NCBI RefSeq assembly: GCF_034652275.1
Contig: NZ_JAXIWG010000001.1
Location: 744,001 to 808,000 of the forward strand
Origin: Yoonia sp034652275
Lineage (GTDB): Bacteria > Pseudomonadota > Alphaproteobacteria > Rhodobacterales > Rhodobacteraceae
Direction: 5' to 3'
DNA length: 64,000 nt
In this document: positions 27,708 to 36,278 of the stretch, piece after piece
How the letters are laid out: each line of letters starts with the position of its first letter
Numbering within the stretch: the stretch's first letter is position 1
Made by a program: the position numbers and the translations under genes
Notes under the pieces: model-generated
The model's database searches: none
Told to the model about the DNA's origin: nothing
Seen by the model: only the letters and a program-made list of their open reading frames with translations

Positions 27708-27738
27708 AAGGCCGCCTGCGCCGCAGAGAGGCACGCGC

Positions 27739-27864
27739 GTGACATGGGGGGCGCCTGTCGCCGCGCAGGGACCGCTGCAGGAATTGCCGTTGAACGATCC
27801 CCTTGTGCGCGATAGCTTCGGGGCGGAACGGGTCGCCGGTGCGGCAGCGGCGCAGATGGGCTGA
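27739..27864 (+). CDS. Possible small ORF (41 aa) ahead of KASIII gene
   Basis: A GTG at 27739 with GAGAGG seven bases upstream opens 41 codons with high third-position GC and stops 9 bases before the KASIII start codon. The product (ending VAGAAAAQMG) matches no family I recognise. It could be a leader or small protein coupled to the KASIII operon, or a chance frame in GC-rich DNA. Confidence 0.25.
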   Translation: MTWGAPVAAQGPLQELPLNDPLVRDSFGAERVAGAAAAQMG

Positions 27865-27873
27865 GTAACGAGC

Positions 27874-28878
27874 ATGACAGGTCACATGCCCATCGCGGTT
27901 TACGGCACGGGACGCGCGACCCCTGCCCTGCGCCTGCCGACATCCAAGATCGAAACCGACCGGCACCTTGCGCCGGGCAGTCTGGCGCAGGCAACAGGTG
28001 TTCTGTCCCGCCACGTTTGCAATACCGAGGACCAGATCAGCCTTGCCGTTACCGCCTGCCAATTGGCGCTGGAGGATGCAGATACAACGCCCGACCAGAT
28101 CGACCTTGTCGTCTTCGGCGCGGCTGTCCCCTATCAGCCGATCCCCGCGACAGCCCCTTTGGTGATGCGCGCGCTTGGCATGGCGGACGGGTCCGCCGCC
28201 GCCTTTGACGTGAACGCGACCTGCCTGAGCTTTATTGCCGCGTTCGATCTGGCCGCGCGCCAGATCGCCACGGGGGCGGCCCGCCGCGCGCTGGTTGTCT
28301 CGTCCGAGATCGCCTCGCGCGCACTGCCGTGGGAGGATGATATCGAGACCGCCGCCTTGTTCGGCGACGGTGCCGCCGCGATGGTACTGGGGGCCGCACC
28401 GACAGGGTCGGCCGCCTGTCTTGCCGCGATGCAACTGCGCAGCTATCCCTCCGCCTATGATGCCTGCACGCTGGGCGCGGGCGGCACGCGGTTCGATTTC
28501 CACAATGATCCGGCAGGTTTCGCCGCCCACGCCAGATTCGCCATGGATGGCAAGGCGCTGTTCCGCCTGACAGCCCAGCATTTCAAAGGCTTCGTCGCCG
28601 ACCTTCTGGCTAAGGCGGACTGGCGGCAAGGCGATGTCGCACTGGTCGTGCCGCATCAGGCGAGCCCTGCAGGGCTGGCGCATATGATCCGCCAGACGGG
28701 TTTCGCGCCTGCACAGGTCGTCGATATCGCCGCCGATTACGGCAACCAGATCGCGGCCTCGATCCCTTTTGCCTATGACCTTGCCCGCCGCGAAGGCCGG
28801 ATTGGGGCGGGCGACAAGGTGCTGCTGCTGGGGACCTCGGCGGGGGTGTCCTTTGGCGGTCTGGCGCTGGTGGCCTGA
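27874..28878 (+). CDS. 3-oxoacyl-ACP synthase III-like ketosynthase
   Basis: A 334-residue FabH/OleA-type thiolase-fold enzyme. The catalytic triad is visible as C117 (VNATCLSF), H261 (VPHQASPAG) and N291 (DYGNQIA). FGDGAAAMVLG and the closing GTSAGVSFGG are typical. It condenses or transfers acyl groups from CoA/ACP. Being first in an operon with an extended SDR, an adenylate-forming enzyme and a Rieske oxygenase, it is probably a specialised-metabolite enzyme rather than the housekeeping FabH. Head-to-head condensation like OleA is possible but not shown. Confidence 0.85.
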   Translation: MTGHMPIAVYGTGRATPALRLPTSKIETDRHLAPGSLAQATGVLSRHVCNTEDQISLAVTACQLALEDADTTPDQIDLVVFGAAVPYQPIPATAPLVMRALGMADGSAAAFDVNATCLSFIAAFDLAARQIATGAARRALVVSSEIASRALPWEDDIETAALFGDGAAAMVLGAAPTGSAACLAAMQLRSYPSAYDACTLGAGGTRFDFHNDPAGFAAHARFAMDGKALFRLTAQHFKGFVADLLAKADWRQGDVALVVPHQASPAGLAHMIRQTGFAPAQVVDIAADYGNQIAASIPFAYDLARREGRIGAGDKVLLLGTSAGVSFGGLALVA

Positions 28879-28881
28879 CGC

Positions 28882-29847
28882 ATGGCGGTGCTGGTCACAG
28901 GGGCGACGGGGTTTCTGGGCGGCGCGCTGTTGCGCCATCTGGCGGACAGCGGACAGCCCGCCATCGGACTGGGGCGCGATGCCGCACGGATCGCAGACTT
29001 GCGCGCCCAAGGGCTCGATATGCGCACCCATGACCTGACCCGCCCGCTTGATCCTGCCGCTTACGCAGAGGTGACGGCGATTGTGCATAGCGCAGCCCTC
29101 TCCGCCCCTTTCGGGCCAAGGCGGGATTTCATCGCTGCCAATGTCATCGCGACGCGCAATGTGGACGCTTTGGCGCAGGCGCTGGGGGTGGAGCGGCTGG
29201 TGCATATCTCCAGCGCATCGGTCAGTTTCGCGCCGATGGACCAGTTGAACGTGGCCGAGGATGCGCCCCTGCCGCGCCCCTTCAACCCCTATGCCGCAAC
29301 CAAGGCAGAGGCTGAACGGATCGTGCTGGCCGGTCCCACCTCTGCCATCGTGCTGCGCCCGCGCGGGATTTACGGCGCAGGCGACACAGCGCTTTTGCCG
29401 CGTCTGTTGCGGGCCGCCGCGCGTGGCCCGCTGCCGCTGCTGCGTGACGGGCGGGCGCGCATCGACCTGACCCATGTCGATGACGTCGTCAGCGCCGTGA
29501 TGGCAGCTTTGCAGGCCGGACCCGCCGCGAGCGACCAGATCTTCAACATCACCGGTGGCGAGGTGATCCCCGTGACCGAGATCGCGACCCGCGCCTGTGC
29601 CGCCGCAGGCCAGCCGCTGCGCTGGCGCAAAATGCCGCTTCGCCCTGTGATGGCCGTGGCCGGTGCGGTCGAGATGGCAAGCCTGCTTTTGCCGCACCGC
29701 CCCGAACCTGCTGTGACGCGCTATGGTCTGGCGCTGTTCGCCTATGCGCAAAGCCTTGATATCAGCAAGGCGCGTGACGTGCTGGGCTGGTCGCCGCAGG
29801 TGTCATTTGCGGACGGACTTGACCGCACGTTTCGAGGGCAGCCATGA
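28882..29847 (+). CDS. NAD(P)-dependent epimerase/3-beta-HSD-like reductase (extended SDR)
   Basis: A 321-residue extended SDR. The cofactor motif is TGATGFLGG (6-14), and the catalytic residues are a Ser near 111 and YAATK at 137-141. The 3-beta-hydroxysteroid dehydrogenase/OleD-like pattern (HSAALSAPFG, HVDDVVSAVM) suggests NAD(P)-linked reduction or oxidation of a beta-keto/hydroxy group. It starts 3 bases after the KASIII stop and overlaps the MBL gene by 4 bases. Reduction of the KASIII product is the simplest role. Confidence 0.85.
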   Translation: MAVLVTGATGFLGGALLRHLADSGQPAIGLGRDAARIADLRAQGLDMRTHDLTRPLDPAAYAEVTAIVHSAALSAPFGPRRDFIAANVIATRNVDALAQALGVERLVHISSASVSFAPMDQLNVAEDAPLPRPFNPYAATKAEAERIVLAGPTSAIVLRPRGIYGAGDTALLPRLLRAAARGPLPLLRDGRARIDLTHVDDVVSAVMAALQAGPAASDQIFNITGGEVIPVTEIATRACAAAGQPLRWRKMPLRPVMAVAGAVEMASLLLPHRPEPAVTRYGLALFAYAQSLDISKARDVLGWSPQVSFADGLDRTFRGQP

Positions 29848-30665
29848 CCGCGCCCGTCTTTGCCAACAGCGCGCTGGTCAAGGCCCCCGAAAGGCTGGTC
29901 CTGCGCGGCGCACCTTGGCGGCAACGTGCGCTGTGGGTGCGCTATGGGCTCTATCTCAGCCCCGTTGCGGGGCCGGTCCTGATCGACACGGGCTATACCG
30001 CCCATGCCCTGCAAGCGGCAGGGCGCAGTGCGGCCTTGCGGTTTTATGGCCGCGCGCTGGGGGCGCATCTGCTGCCCGACGGACAGCCAGAGCCGTTTCT
30101 GGCGCGCCACGGGTTGCGGGTTGACGATATCACAACCGTGATCGTCACGCATTTCCATGCCGATCATGTCTCGGGCCTGCACCTGTTCCCCAAGGCGCGG
30201 TTCATCGCAGGCCGCGCGGGATGGGACGCGCTGCGCGGCGCCGGCAGATGGGGCAACCTGCGCCATGCGGTGTTTCCCGAACTGCTGCCGCCCGATTTTG
30301 CAGAAAGGCTCGACCTGATCGAAGACAAGCCGCTGGTGCAGACAGACCTTGGCATGGCCCATGATCTGCTGGGCGACGGGGCGCTGCTGGCCCTAGCCCT
30401 GCCCGGTCATGCGGTCGGGCATCTGGGGCTTTTGTTCGCGGCCTTGAAAAAGCCGCTGCTTTACGCGGTCGATACACAATGGATGCTGGCTGCCCTGCCT
30501 GCGGCGCGGCGTCCGGGGCTGCCTGCGATGCTGGTGGCGACCGACCGCGCGGCGCATGCAGGGTCCTGCGATCTGGTGGCGGGCGTTGCGGCATCGGGCG
30601 GTGATGTGGTGCTGTGCCACGACCCCGCGCCCACCCGCTATGACGAGCCGGACCCATGCGCCTGA
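29844..30665 (+). CDS. MBL-fold metallo-hydrolase (lactonase-like)
   Basis: A 273-residue metallo-beta-lactamase-fold protein. The zinc-binding HxHxDH motif is at 103-108 (HFHADH), with the later GHAVGHLG His, the VDTQ Asp and a C-terminal CHDP His. The layout resembles AHL-lactonase/glyoxalase II-type hydrolases that open lactones or thioesters. The gene overlaps its neighbours by 4 and 10 bases. In this operon it might hydrolyse a thioester or lactone intermediate. Confidence 0.82.
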   Translation: MTAPVFANSALVKAPERLVLRGAPWRQRALWVRYGLYLSPVAGPVLIDTGYTAHALQAAGRSAALRFYGRALGAHLLPDGQPEPFLARHGLRVDDITTVIVTHFHADHVSGLHLFPKARFIAGRAGWDALRGAGRWGNLRHAVFPELLPPDFAERLDLIEDKPLVQTDLGMAHDLLGDGALLALALPGHAVGHLGLLFAALKKPLLYAVDTQWMLAALPAARRPGLPAMLVATDRAAHAGSCDLVAGVAASGGDVVLCHDPAPTRYDEPDPCA

Positions 30666-31900
30666 TCCGCGAGGCCTTGGGCAGCTACCTGACCACCCGC
30701 CGCCTGTCCGCCCTGTCGCGGACGGATTTCGAGACGGCGCAAGCCCAAGCGCTACGGCACTGGCTGGACCACGACCTGCCGCAAGTCCCAGCCTTTGCCC
30801 GCGCCCCGCGCGATCTGGCCCTGCTGCCGGTGATGGACAAGGCCGCGCTGATGGCCGATTTCGCCAGCTACAACCGCGCAGGCATTACAGCCGATCAGGT
30901 CCGCGCGGCACTGGCGTCGGAGTGCAAGGTCGGACCGTTCACCGTGGGTGCGAGCACCGGCACCAGCGGCAACCGCGGCTATTTCGTGATCTCCGATCTG
31001 GAACGCTATCGCTGGCTGGGCGCGCTATTGGCCAAGGCGATGGCGGGGCTGTTGTGGCGGCCGCAGCGCGTGGCGATCATCCTGCCGCAGGACACGCGGC
31101 TGTACAGCAGCGCGCGGTCGGTGCCGTTTCTGCAACTGCGGTTCTTTGCCCTGACCCAAGGGGTGGAAGCATGGCGCGACACGCTTGCCGCCTATGACCC
31201 CACGGTGATCGTGGCCCCGCCCAAGGTCCTGCGCCACTTTGTCGAACACGGCCCGCGCCTTGCCCCGCGCCGCATTTTCAGCGCAGCCGAAACGCTCGAC
31301 CCCGTGGACCGGCATGTGATTGAGGATGGTTTTGGCCTGATGCTGGGCCAGATCTACATGGCGACTGAAGGGCTGCTGGGTGTGACCTGTGCGCATGGCC
31401 ATCTGCATCTGGCCGAAGATTCGGTTGCTTTCGCGTTCGAGCCTGTGGGGGATGGTCTTGTCTCGCCGCTGATCACCAGTTTTCGCAGGCAGGAACAGAT
31501 CCTTGCCCGCTACCGGATGAACGACCTGTTGCGCCTGTCAAACGAGCCCTGCCCCTGCGGATCGCCCTTGCAACGGGTGGAAGAGGTCGTGGGGCGCATC
31601 GACGATTGTTTCCGTTTTGGCGCGGTGCTGGTGACACCCGATGTGCTGCGCAATGCCGTGGTGCAGGCGGATGCACGGATCACCGATTTCCGCGTGATCC
31701 AGACTGCGGATGGCGCGGTGACGCTGGTCCTGCCACATAGCCTTGCGCCTGATGCTGTCGGCGCGGCGCAGGCTGGCGTGCAGGCGGCACTGGCGCGCCT
31801 TGGGGTGCAGCCTGTCATCACCGTGACGCGCGACGGGCTGGCGCTGGACGTCAGCCGCAAATTGCGCCGCGTGGAATGCCGTTTGGGTGCTGGCGCATGA
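30656..31900 (+). CDS. PaaK/CapK-like adenylate-forming enzyme (F390 synthetase-related)
   Basis: A 414-residue member of the phenylacetate-CoA ligase-like ANL branch, activating a carboxylate with ATP. The P-loop-like GASTGTSGNRGYF lies at about 99-111. ATEGLLGVTC and RYRMNDLLRL are the following core motifs, with a C-terminal domain after VGRIDD. A cysteine pair (PCPC) precedes that domain, as in related proteins. It is often annotated as F390 synthetase-related or putative adenylate-forming enzyme. The substrate, and whether CoA, ACP or an intramolecular acceptor is used, are unknown. Confidence 0.75.
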   Translation: MRLIREALGSYLTTRRLSALSRTDFETAQAQALRHWLDHDLPQVPAFARAPRDLALLPVMDKAALMADFASYNRAGITADQVRAALASECKVGPFTVGASTGTSGNRGYFVISDLERYRWLGALLAKAMAGLLWRPQRVAIILPQDTRLYSSARSVPFLQLRFFALTQGVEAWRDTLAAYDPTVIVAPPKVLRHFVEHGPRLAPRRIFSAAETLDPVDRHVIEDGFGLMLGQIYMATEGLLGVTCAHGHLHLAEDSVAFAFEPVGDGLVSPLITSFRRQEQILARYRMNDLLRLSNEPCPCGSPLQRVEEVVGRIDDCFRFGAVLVTPDVLRNAVVQADARITDFRVIQTADGAVTLVLPHSLAPDAVGAAQAGVQAALARLGVQPVITVTRDGLALDVSRKLRRVECRLGAGA

Positions 31901-33006
31901 CCCCCGAACGGGTGGCGAACACGCCAGAGATGGTTGCGGCCTTCGTCGCCCTGTTTCAGGCCCATCCCGTGCCGGACCTGATCGCCAATCTGGACACAAC
32001 CGTGGACCTGATCACCGTTGCGGGGCGCGCCTATCCGCTGACGGTCAACGACCGCGCCCAGCGCGGCAATTGCTATATTTGCAATCCGGTCACCGCCTAT
32101 ATCGACTATGCCATCGACGAGACCCGCCATTTCCGGTCGCATCCCGCGCTCAAGCTTGCGGTTACCGCGCTGATCCGCGCCTGCGCGCCCGTGGTCCGCG
32201 CCAGTGGCATCGACCATCAGGTGCAGATCAACAACTGGCTGTTTTCGACCAATCCGGTCCCGACGCTGACACCAGAAGCGGTGACCGACCTGCGCGACAG
32301 CCTGACAGCAATCCATCCCGACCGCGCGCTGGTGCTGCGCTCGCTCAATCCCGTGGCGGACGGGGCCACGATAACGGCGCTGCGTGCGGCGGGGTTTCAG
32401 TTGCTGCCCGCGCGGCAGATCTATCTGTTCGACGGTGCAGCCTTTGCGCATCACAGCGCCAATATGAAACGTGACCGGCTGGTGCTGGCGCGGACCGATC
32501 TGCAGCTTGTTACTGATGACGAGTTTACAGAGGCTGATTACCAGCGTGCAGCCCGGCTTTATGACATGCTCTATATCGACAAATATACGCCGCTGAACCC
32601 GCGCTACAGCGCGCTTTACCTGCGCCGGATGCACCGCGCGCGGCTGATGCGGCTGCGTGGCCTGCGGGCGGCAGATGGCGCACTGGTCGCCGTGACAGGG
32701 CTTTTTGCCAACGGGCGCACGCTGACCCAGCCCGTGGTCGGCTATGATACCGCGCGTCCGCAGCAGGACGGGCTTTACCGGATGGTCATGGCATTGGCGC
32801 AGGATATCGCGATCCGCGAGGGGTTGTTTTTCAACATGAGCGCGGGGGCCGCCGCCTTCAAGCGGCACAGGCAGGCGGTGCCGGTGATCGAATACACGGC
32901 TGTCTATGCCGCCCATCTGCCGCGCCGTCAGCGCATTGCGGTCGGTTTCATGGAAAAGGTGCTGCGCCGGGTCGGCATCCCCCTGTTGCAAAGGTTCGGG
33001 CTATGA
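31897..33006 (+). CDS. GNAT-like acyltransferase, uncharacterised
   Basis: A 369-residue soluble protein starting at an ATGA overlap with the ligase gene. The C-terminal part (about 200-350) has the look of a FemAB/GNAT acyl-CoA N-acyltransferase fold, including FNMSAGAAAFKRHRQ and VIEYTAVY. The N-terminal half (NDRAQRGNCYICNPVTAYIDY) is unfamiliar. It probably transfers the activated acyl chain to an amine or similar acceptor. The domain call is from pattern only and of moderate strength. Confidence 0.5.
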   Translation: MTPERVANTPEMVAAFVALFQAHPVPDLIANLDTTVDLITVAGRAYPLTVNDRAQRGNCYICNPVTAYIDYAIDETRHFRSHPALKLAVTALIRACAPVVRASGIDHQVQINNWLFSTNPVPTLTPEAVTDLRDSLTAIHPDRALVLRSLNPVADGATITALRAAGFQLLPARQIYLFDGAAFAHHSANMKRDRLVLARTDLQLVTDDEFTEADYQRAARLYDMLYIDKYTPLNPRYSALYLRRMHRARLMRLRGLRAADGALVAVTGLFANGRTLTQPVVGYDTARPQQDGLYRMVMALAQDIAIREGLFFNMSAGAAAFKRHRQAVPVIEYTAVYAAHLPRRQRIAVGFMEKVLRRVGIPLLQRFGL

Positions 33007-33986
33007 GCGGCGATCACTGGCAGGCCGTCGCTTTGTCGCGCGATGTAGGCAAGCGCCCTATACGGGTGATGCATGAAGGCGCGGCAGTGGTGCTGTTTCG
33101 CGCGGATGGCAAGATCAGCGCACTGGCGGACCGTTGCCCGCACCGGATGGTGGCGCTGTCGGGCGGGCGCGTGGTAAATGGCGCGCTGGAATGCCCCTAT
33201 CACGGCTGGCGGTTCGGCGCGGATGGGGCTTGCATGGCGATCCCCGGCCATATCGGTGATCTGCCGCGCGCCCGTGTTGCGCGCTATGCCGCGCTCGAGG
33301 CGGAGGGGGCGGTTTTCATCGCGCGCGGCGTGCCTGATATGCCGCCCTATACCCATGTCATGGCGGGCCAGTCGCCGGTCCTGCGCCTTGTCAAAAGCAG
33401 CGCGCGGGGGCGGCTGGTGGATGTGGCCGAAAACATCCTTGATGCGACCCATACCCATTTCACCCACAAGGGCCTGTTGCGTGGCCTGTCCGCCAAACGC
33501 CAGCGCGTGCAGGTCACGGTCACGGGCGGGCTGGACTGGGTCGAGGCCAGCTATTCCGGCGAGGAGAAACAGGACGGGCTTGTCAGCCGCCTGCTGGACG
33601 GGGCGCGGGTGCGCACCGTAGGCCGCTATCGCCACCCCGGTATTGCCGAACTGGAATATTGGGGGCCGCGCGGGCTGGTGCTGGCCACGACCTTTCATCT
33701 GCGGCAGGCGGATGAGGACATGGTCGAAGGGATCGGCTGGCTTGCCGGACCAAGGCAAGGGTTGTTGGGGCAGATCAAGGCGCTGGCCTTCAAGCCGCTA
33801 TTCAACATCGCACTGGCGCAGGACCGTCGCGTGCTGGCGTCAGCCCATGACAACGCGCGGCTGGCCGGATTTCCGGCGCCGGTGATCGGCCCGCTCGATT
33901 TTCTGCGCCGCGACATTGCGGCGATGGTGGCGGGCGACCCACCCGCCGCAGCGACAGCGCCACGGCAGTATCAGATCGACCTTTGA
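33003..33986 (+). CDS. Rieske 2Fe-2S non-haem iron oxygenase
   Basis: A 327-residue Rieske oxygenase alpha-type protein. Cluster ligands are C45, H47, C64 and H67 (CPHRM ... CPYHGW). The mononuclear iron site is D147, H150 and H155 within DATHTHFTHKG. The size fits VanA/chlorophyllide-oxygenase-type monooxygenases that hydroxylate, demethylate or desaturate. It is last in the KASIII operon, with an ATGA overlap upstream. A dedicated reductase is not encoded nearby, so electrons would come from a shared ferredoxin system. Confidence 0.9.
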   Translation: MSGDHWQAVALSRDVGKRPIRVMHEGAAVVLFRADGKISALADRCPHRMVALSGGRVVNGALECPYHGWRFGADGACMAIPGHIGDLPRARVARYAALEAEGAVFIARGVPDMPPYTHVMAGQSPVLRLVKSSARGRLVDVAENILDATHTHFTHKGLLRGLSAKRQRVQVTVTGGLDWVEASYSGEEKQDGLVSRLLDGARVRTVGRYRHPGIAELEYWGPRGLVLATTFHLRQADEDMVEGIGWLAGPRQGLLGQIKALAFKPLFNIALAQDRRVLASAHDNARLAGFPAPVIGPLDFLRRDIAAMVAGDPPAAATAPRQYQIDL

Positions 33987-35116
33987 TCCGGTCCGTCCCA
34001 TTCGATATCACGGGTCGCGGCCTTTTGCAGGCTGACGCGGTCCCGCAGCGCGATGCGGGCGATCTCGGCCAAGGGGCGTAGTTGCTTGGCAATGCCGAAA
34101 CGGTCGCCTGGCCAGTCCATCACATCACCGACCGTCGCGCGCGCGTGGCGCAACGCCTGCCAGCCGCCTTTGCGCATAACCTGCGGCAGGCCGTAAAGCC
34201 AGACGGCCAGCGGCACGCCTTGCGGCTGCGTCACATCCGGCACCGCTGTGCCTTTGCCGCTGATCGCCGCCGCAATGGGTGCGGGATCGCGGAAAAAATG
34301 CAGCCCGCTGGTCGCACGCGGGTTGCATTCGATGGGCAGGACCGTGCCATCGTCCCGCCGGATCAGATCAAAGGATATCTGGCCGGTCCAGCCTGTGCCT
34401 GCCACGAACCGCGTGACGAAATCGGTGACACCCGCGTCCTGCACCGCCGCAAAACAGACTGACGCACCCAGACCCGCGCGGATCAGCCCGCGATAGGCCG
34501 ACAGCGCTGTGACCTTTCCTGCATGGGCCACGGCATAGACGCACAGTTCCTGCCCCGCGATGAAATCCTGCGCGACCCAAGGGGCGGCAGGGCTGGGGGC
34601 GATCCGGTCAAGCCGCGCAGGACGGATCATCGTCTGGGTTGCGAAACGGGACCAGACGGGTTTGAACACCAGGGCCTGCGCTTCTGGCACAAGGGCGGTC
34701 ACATCTGCCTTGGATTGTAACAGCCGGGTGCGCGGCGCGGGCAGGCCGAGCGCCTCGCAGAGCATGATGAAGCGGTGCTTGTTGTGGACCTGTTCCAGCA
34801 GTTCAAACGATGGGGCGAACAAAGGGGCGGGCATCGGGTGATCGCGCCAGATTTGCCCCAGATAGAGCACCTCTTCGCAGGTCGGGATCACGTAGTCGAT
34901 GCGCTGGTCGCGGAGCAGCCGCTGCAAAGCCTCTGCCGCCGCGCCCATCTCAGCCCGCAGCGATGGCAGCAGATGACAGCCCTGATGCAGCACGGATGCC
35001 GCAGACAAGGGCTGGCGCAGGCTGTCGGCCAGATGCACCTCATGGCCCGCCCCCGCCAGAAGGCGCAACAGATGCAGCGCGACGGGTGCGCGCGCGCCGG
35101 TGATCAGGACGCGCAA
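33971..35116 (-). CDS. ATP-grasp domain protein (carboxylate-amine ligase-like)
   Basis: A 381-residue ATP-grasp enzyme. The N-terminal Rossmann-like domain begins LRVLITGARAPVAL, and the ATP-grasp fold follows (ALVFKPVWSRF; FDLIRRDDGTVLPIECNPRATSG, the Mg-ligand motif ending in ECNPR). It would join a carboxylate to an amine or thiol with ATP. I place the start at a TTG (35116), since no ATG is in frame near the conserved beginning and AAAGG precedes it. It follows the RES toxin gene by 5 bases and overlaps the convergent Rieske gene by 16. Functional association with either side is open. Confidence 0.75.
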   Translation of the reverse strand: MRVLITGARAPVALHLLRLLAGAGHEVHLADSLRQPLSAASVLHQGCHLLPSLRAEMGAAAEALQRLLRDQRIDYVIPTCEEVLYLGQIWRDHPMPAPLFAPSFELLEQVHNKHRFIMLCEALGLPAPRTRLLQSKADVTALVPEAQALVFKPVWSRFATQTMIRPARLDRIAPSPAAPWVAQDFIAGQELCVYAVAHAGKVTALSAYRGLIRAGLGASVCFAAVQDAGVTDFVTRFVAGTGWTGQISFDLIRRDDGTVLPIECNPRATSGLHFFRDPAPIAAAISGKGTAVPDVTQPQGVPLAVWLYGLPQVMRKGGWQALRHARATVGDVMDWPGDRFGIAKQLRPLAEIARIALRDRVSLQKAATRDIEWDGPDQRSI

Positions 35117-35121
35117 AGCCT

Positions 35122-35811
35122 TTAGCCCCCCGCGACGGTGAAGGCGGGCGTACCGTTCCAGACCAGCCGCCAACTGGCACCCGGACGCACGTTCTGGATG
35201 ATGCCAGGGTCGAAGGCCACAAAACAGCGCCCGCCCGGATGTCGCACGGACGGATAGATCAACCCGCGATGCCCATCGGCGCGCAAGGTCGCGGCAAGGC
35301 GTTGGCCTGCGGGATACCCGCGCGCTGTGTCGGCATCGAGGGCGGGATGCGCCTGCCCGTGCAGATCGGGAAAATCACCGATGAAATCGGCCAGCAATTC
35401 GACATAGCGCGCTTCGTCCTCGTACCGCCCGATGAACCCCAGTTCGCGCGAGCGGTGATACCCAACCTCTTGCGCGCTGGTCAGCATGTCCCAAGCACAA
35501 TACCACGCGCCGCGGTCGCCGGTATTGAACCGGTTGCCCGTCGGGCGGGTATAGGTGAAAGCCGCGTTGATATGGCTTTGGCCGTAGAGTTTCAGGTCCT
35601 GCGACCGGCGTGCAAAAGCTAGTTCGCGCCGGTCAAGCGCGGCGCTGCCCTCGCGTTCCGCGATCAGGCGGGCGCTGGTCTCGCCCTCGATGGTGGCAAG
35701 AACGGCGGCCTCGTCGTCCGTATCGACCAGCCCGCGCAGGACGGGGGGCTTATGATGCGTTTGCGAAATCAGCCGCACAAGGGCGCGGTCGTTGATGGCG
35801 GTGATCCTCAC
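35122..35811 (-). CDS. RES-domain toxin (NAD+ phosphorylase/glycohydrolase family)
   Basis: A 229-residue RES-domain protein. The family core is seen in RPTGNRFNTGDRGAWYCAWD followed by AQEVGYHR, then GLIYPSVRHPGGRCFVAFDP near the C-terminus. RES toxins deplete cellular NAD+. The gene overlaps the antitoxin stop by 4 bases, the standard Xre-RES arrangement with antitoxin first. It appears intact. Confidence 0.88.
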   Translation of the reverse strand: MRITAINDRALVRLISQTHHKPPVLRGLVDTDDEAAVLATIEGETSARLIAEREGSAALDRRELAFARRSQDLKLYGQSHINAAFTYTRPTGNRFNTGDRGAWYCAWDMLTSAQEVGYHRSRELGFIGRYEDEARYVELLADFIGDFPDLHGQAHPALDADTARGYPAGQRLAATLRADGHRGLIYPSVRHPGGRCFVAFDPGIIQNVRPGASWRLVWNGTPAFTVAGG

Positions 35812-36197
35812 ACCCCGCCCCGCAAGGCATCGAGATAGGCCCGCACCCGCAGGATTTTCGGCAAACCGCCCGCGATCATCGCATCCACAGGGCGCGCCCC
35901 GTCGAATTCCGGCCCGCGGTTGGGCAGTCTGACCCAGTCATCGGCAATAGGCGCGCTGAAATAAAGCTGGAGCGCCTTGTAAATCCCGATCAGCGCGCTG
36001 AGCCGCAGCATCTGGTCATGCGTCAGATCACCCGCAAAATCGGGCTTTTTCGCACGCTTCCATGTAGAATCGGACAGATCAGCAAGCCCCGCCGCCTCGC
36101 GCAGGGTCAGCGACCAGCCATCGGCGATCCGCCCATAGGCTTTCAGCGCGACCCCCTGCCGATCAGGGGCGGCACGGTCCAGAACAAGGTTTTCCAT
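35808..36197 (-). CDS. Xre/MbcA/ParS-type antitoxin
   Basis: A 129-residue antitoxin. An N-terminal Xre-like segment (about 25-70; LTLREAAGLADLSDSTWKRA) is followed by a DUF2384 toxin-binding region (LSALIGIYKALQLYFS ... RGPEFDGARPVDAMIAGG). It should bind and block the RES toxin and repress its own operon through the inverted repeat at 36232-36265. The ATG at 36197 follows GGGAGAG; a GTG one codon earlier is less well spaced. Confidence 0.88.
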   Translation of the reverse strand: MENLVLDRAAPDRQGVALKAYGRIADGWSLTLREAAGLADLSDSTWKRAKKPDFAGDLTHDQMLRLSALIGIYKALQLYFSAPIADDWVRLPNRGPEFDGARPVDAMIAGGLPKILRVRAYLDALRGGV

Positions 36198-36231
36198 CAC
36201 ACTCTCCCGATGATCTACGCCATCAGAATAG

Positions 36232-36265
36232 GATCATATGGACCGAAATTCAAGTCCATATGATC
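36232..36265. promoter_or_regulatory. Long inverted-repeat operator of RES/Xre pair
   Basis: Two perfect 12-base arms, GATCATATGGAC (36232-36243) and GTCCATATGATC (36254-36265), flank a 10-base AT-rich spacer; each arm contains the palindrome CATATG. It is centred about 50 bases before the antitoxin start, where an autoregulatory operator is expected. It also follows the dpp-type ATPase stop and could double as a weak hairpin, but no T-run follows. Confidence 0.75.
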
Positions 36266-36278
36266 TAATCGAGCAGAA

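Noticed and set aside
27664..29751. Long minus-strand open frame of about 690 codons opposite the KASIII and SDR genes
   Set aside because: It mirrors GC-rich codon use of the real plus-strand genes, is rich in Arg/His/Gln with no domain, and conflicts with strongly supported genes.
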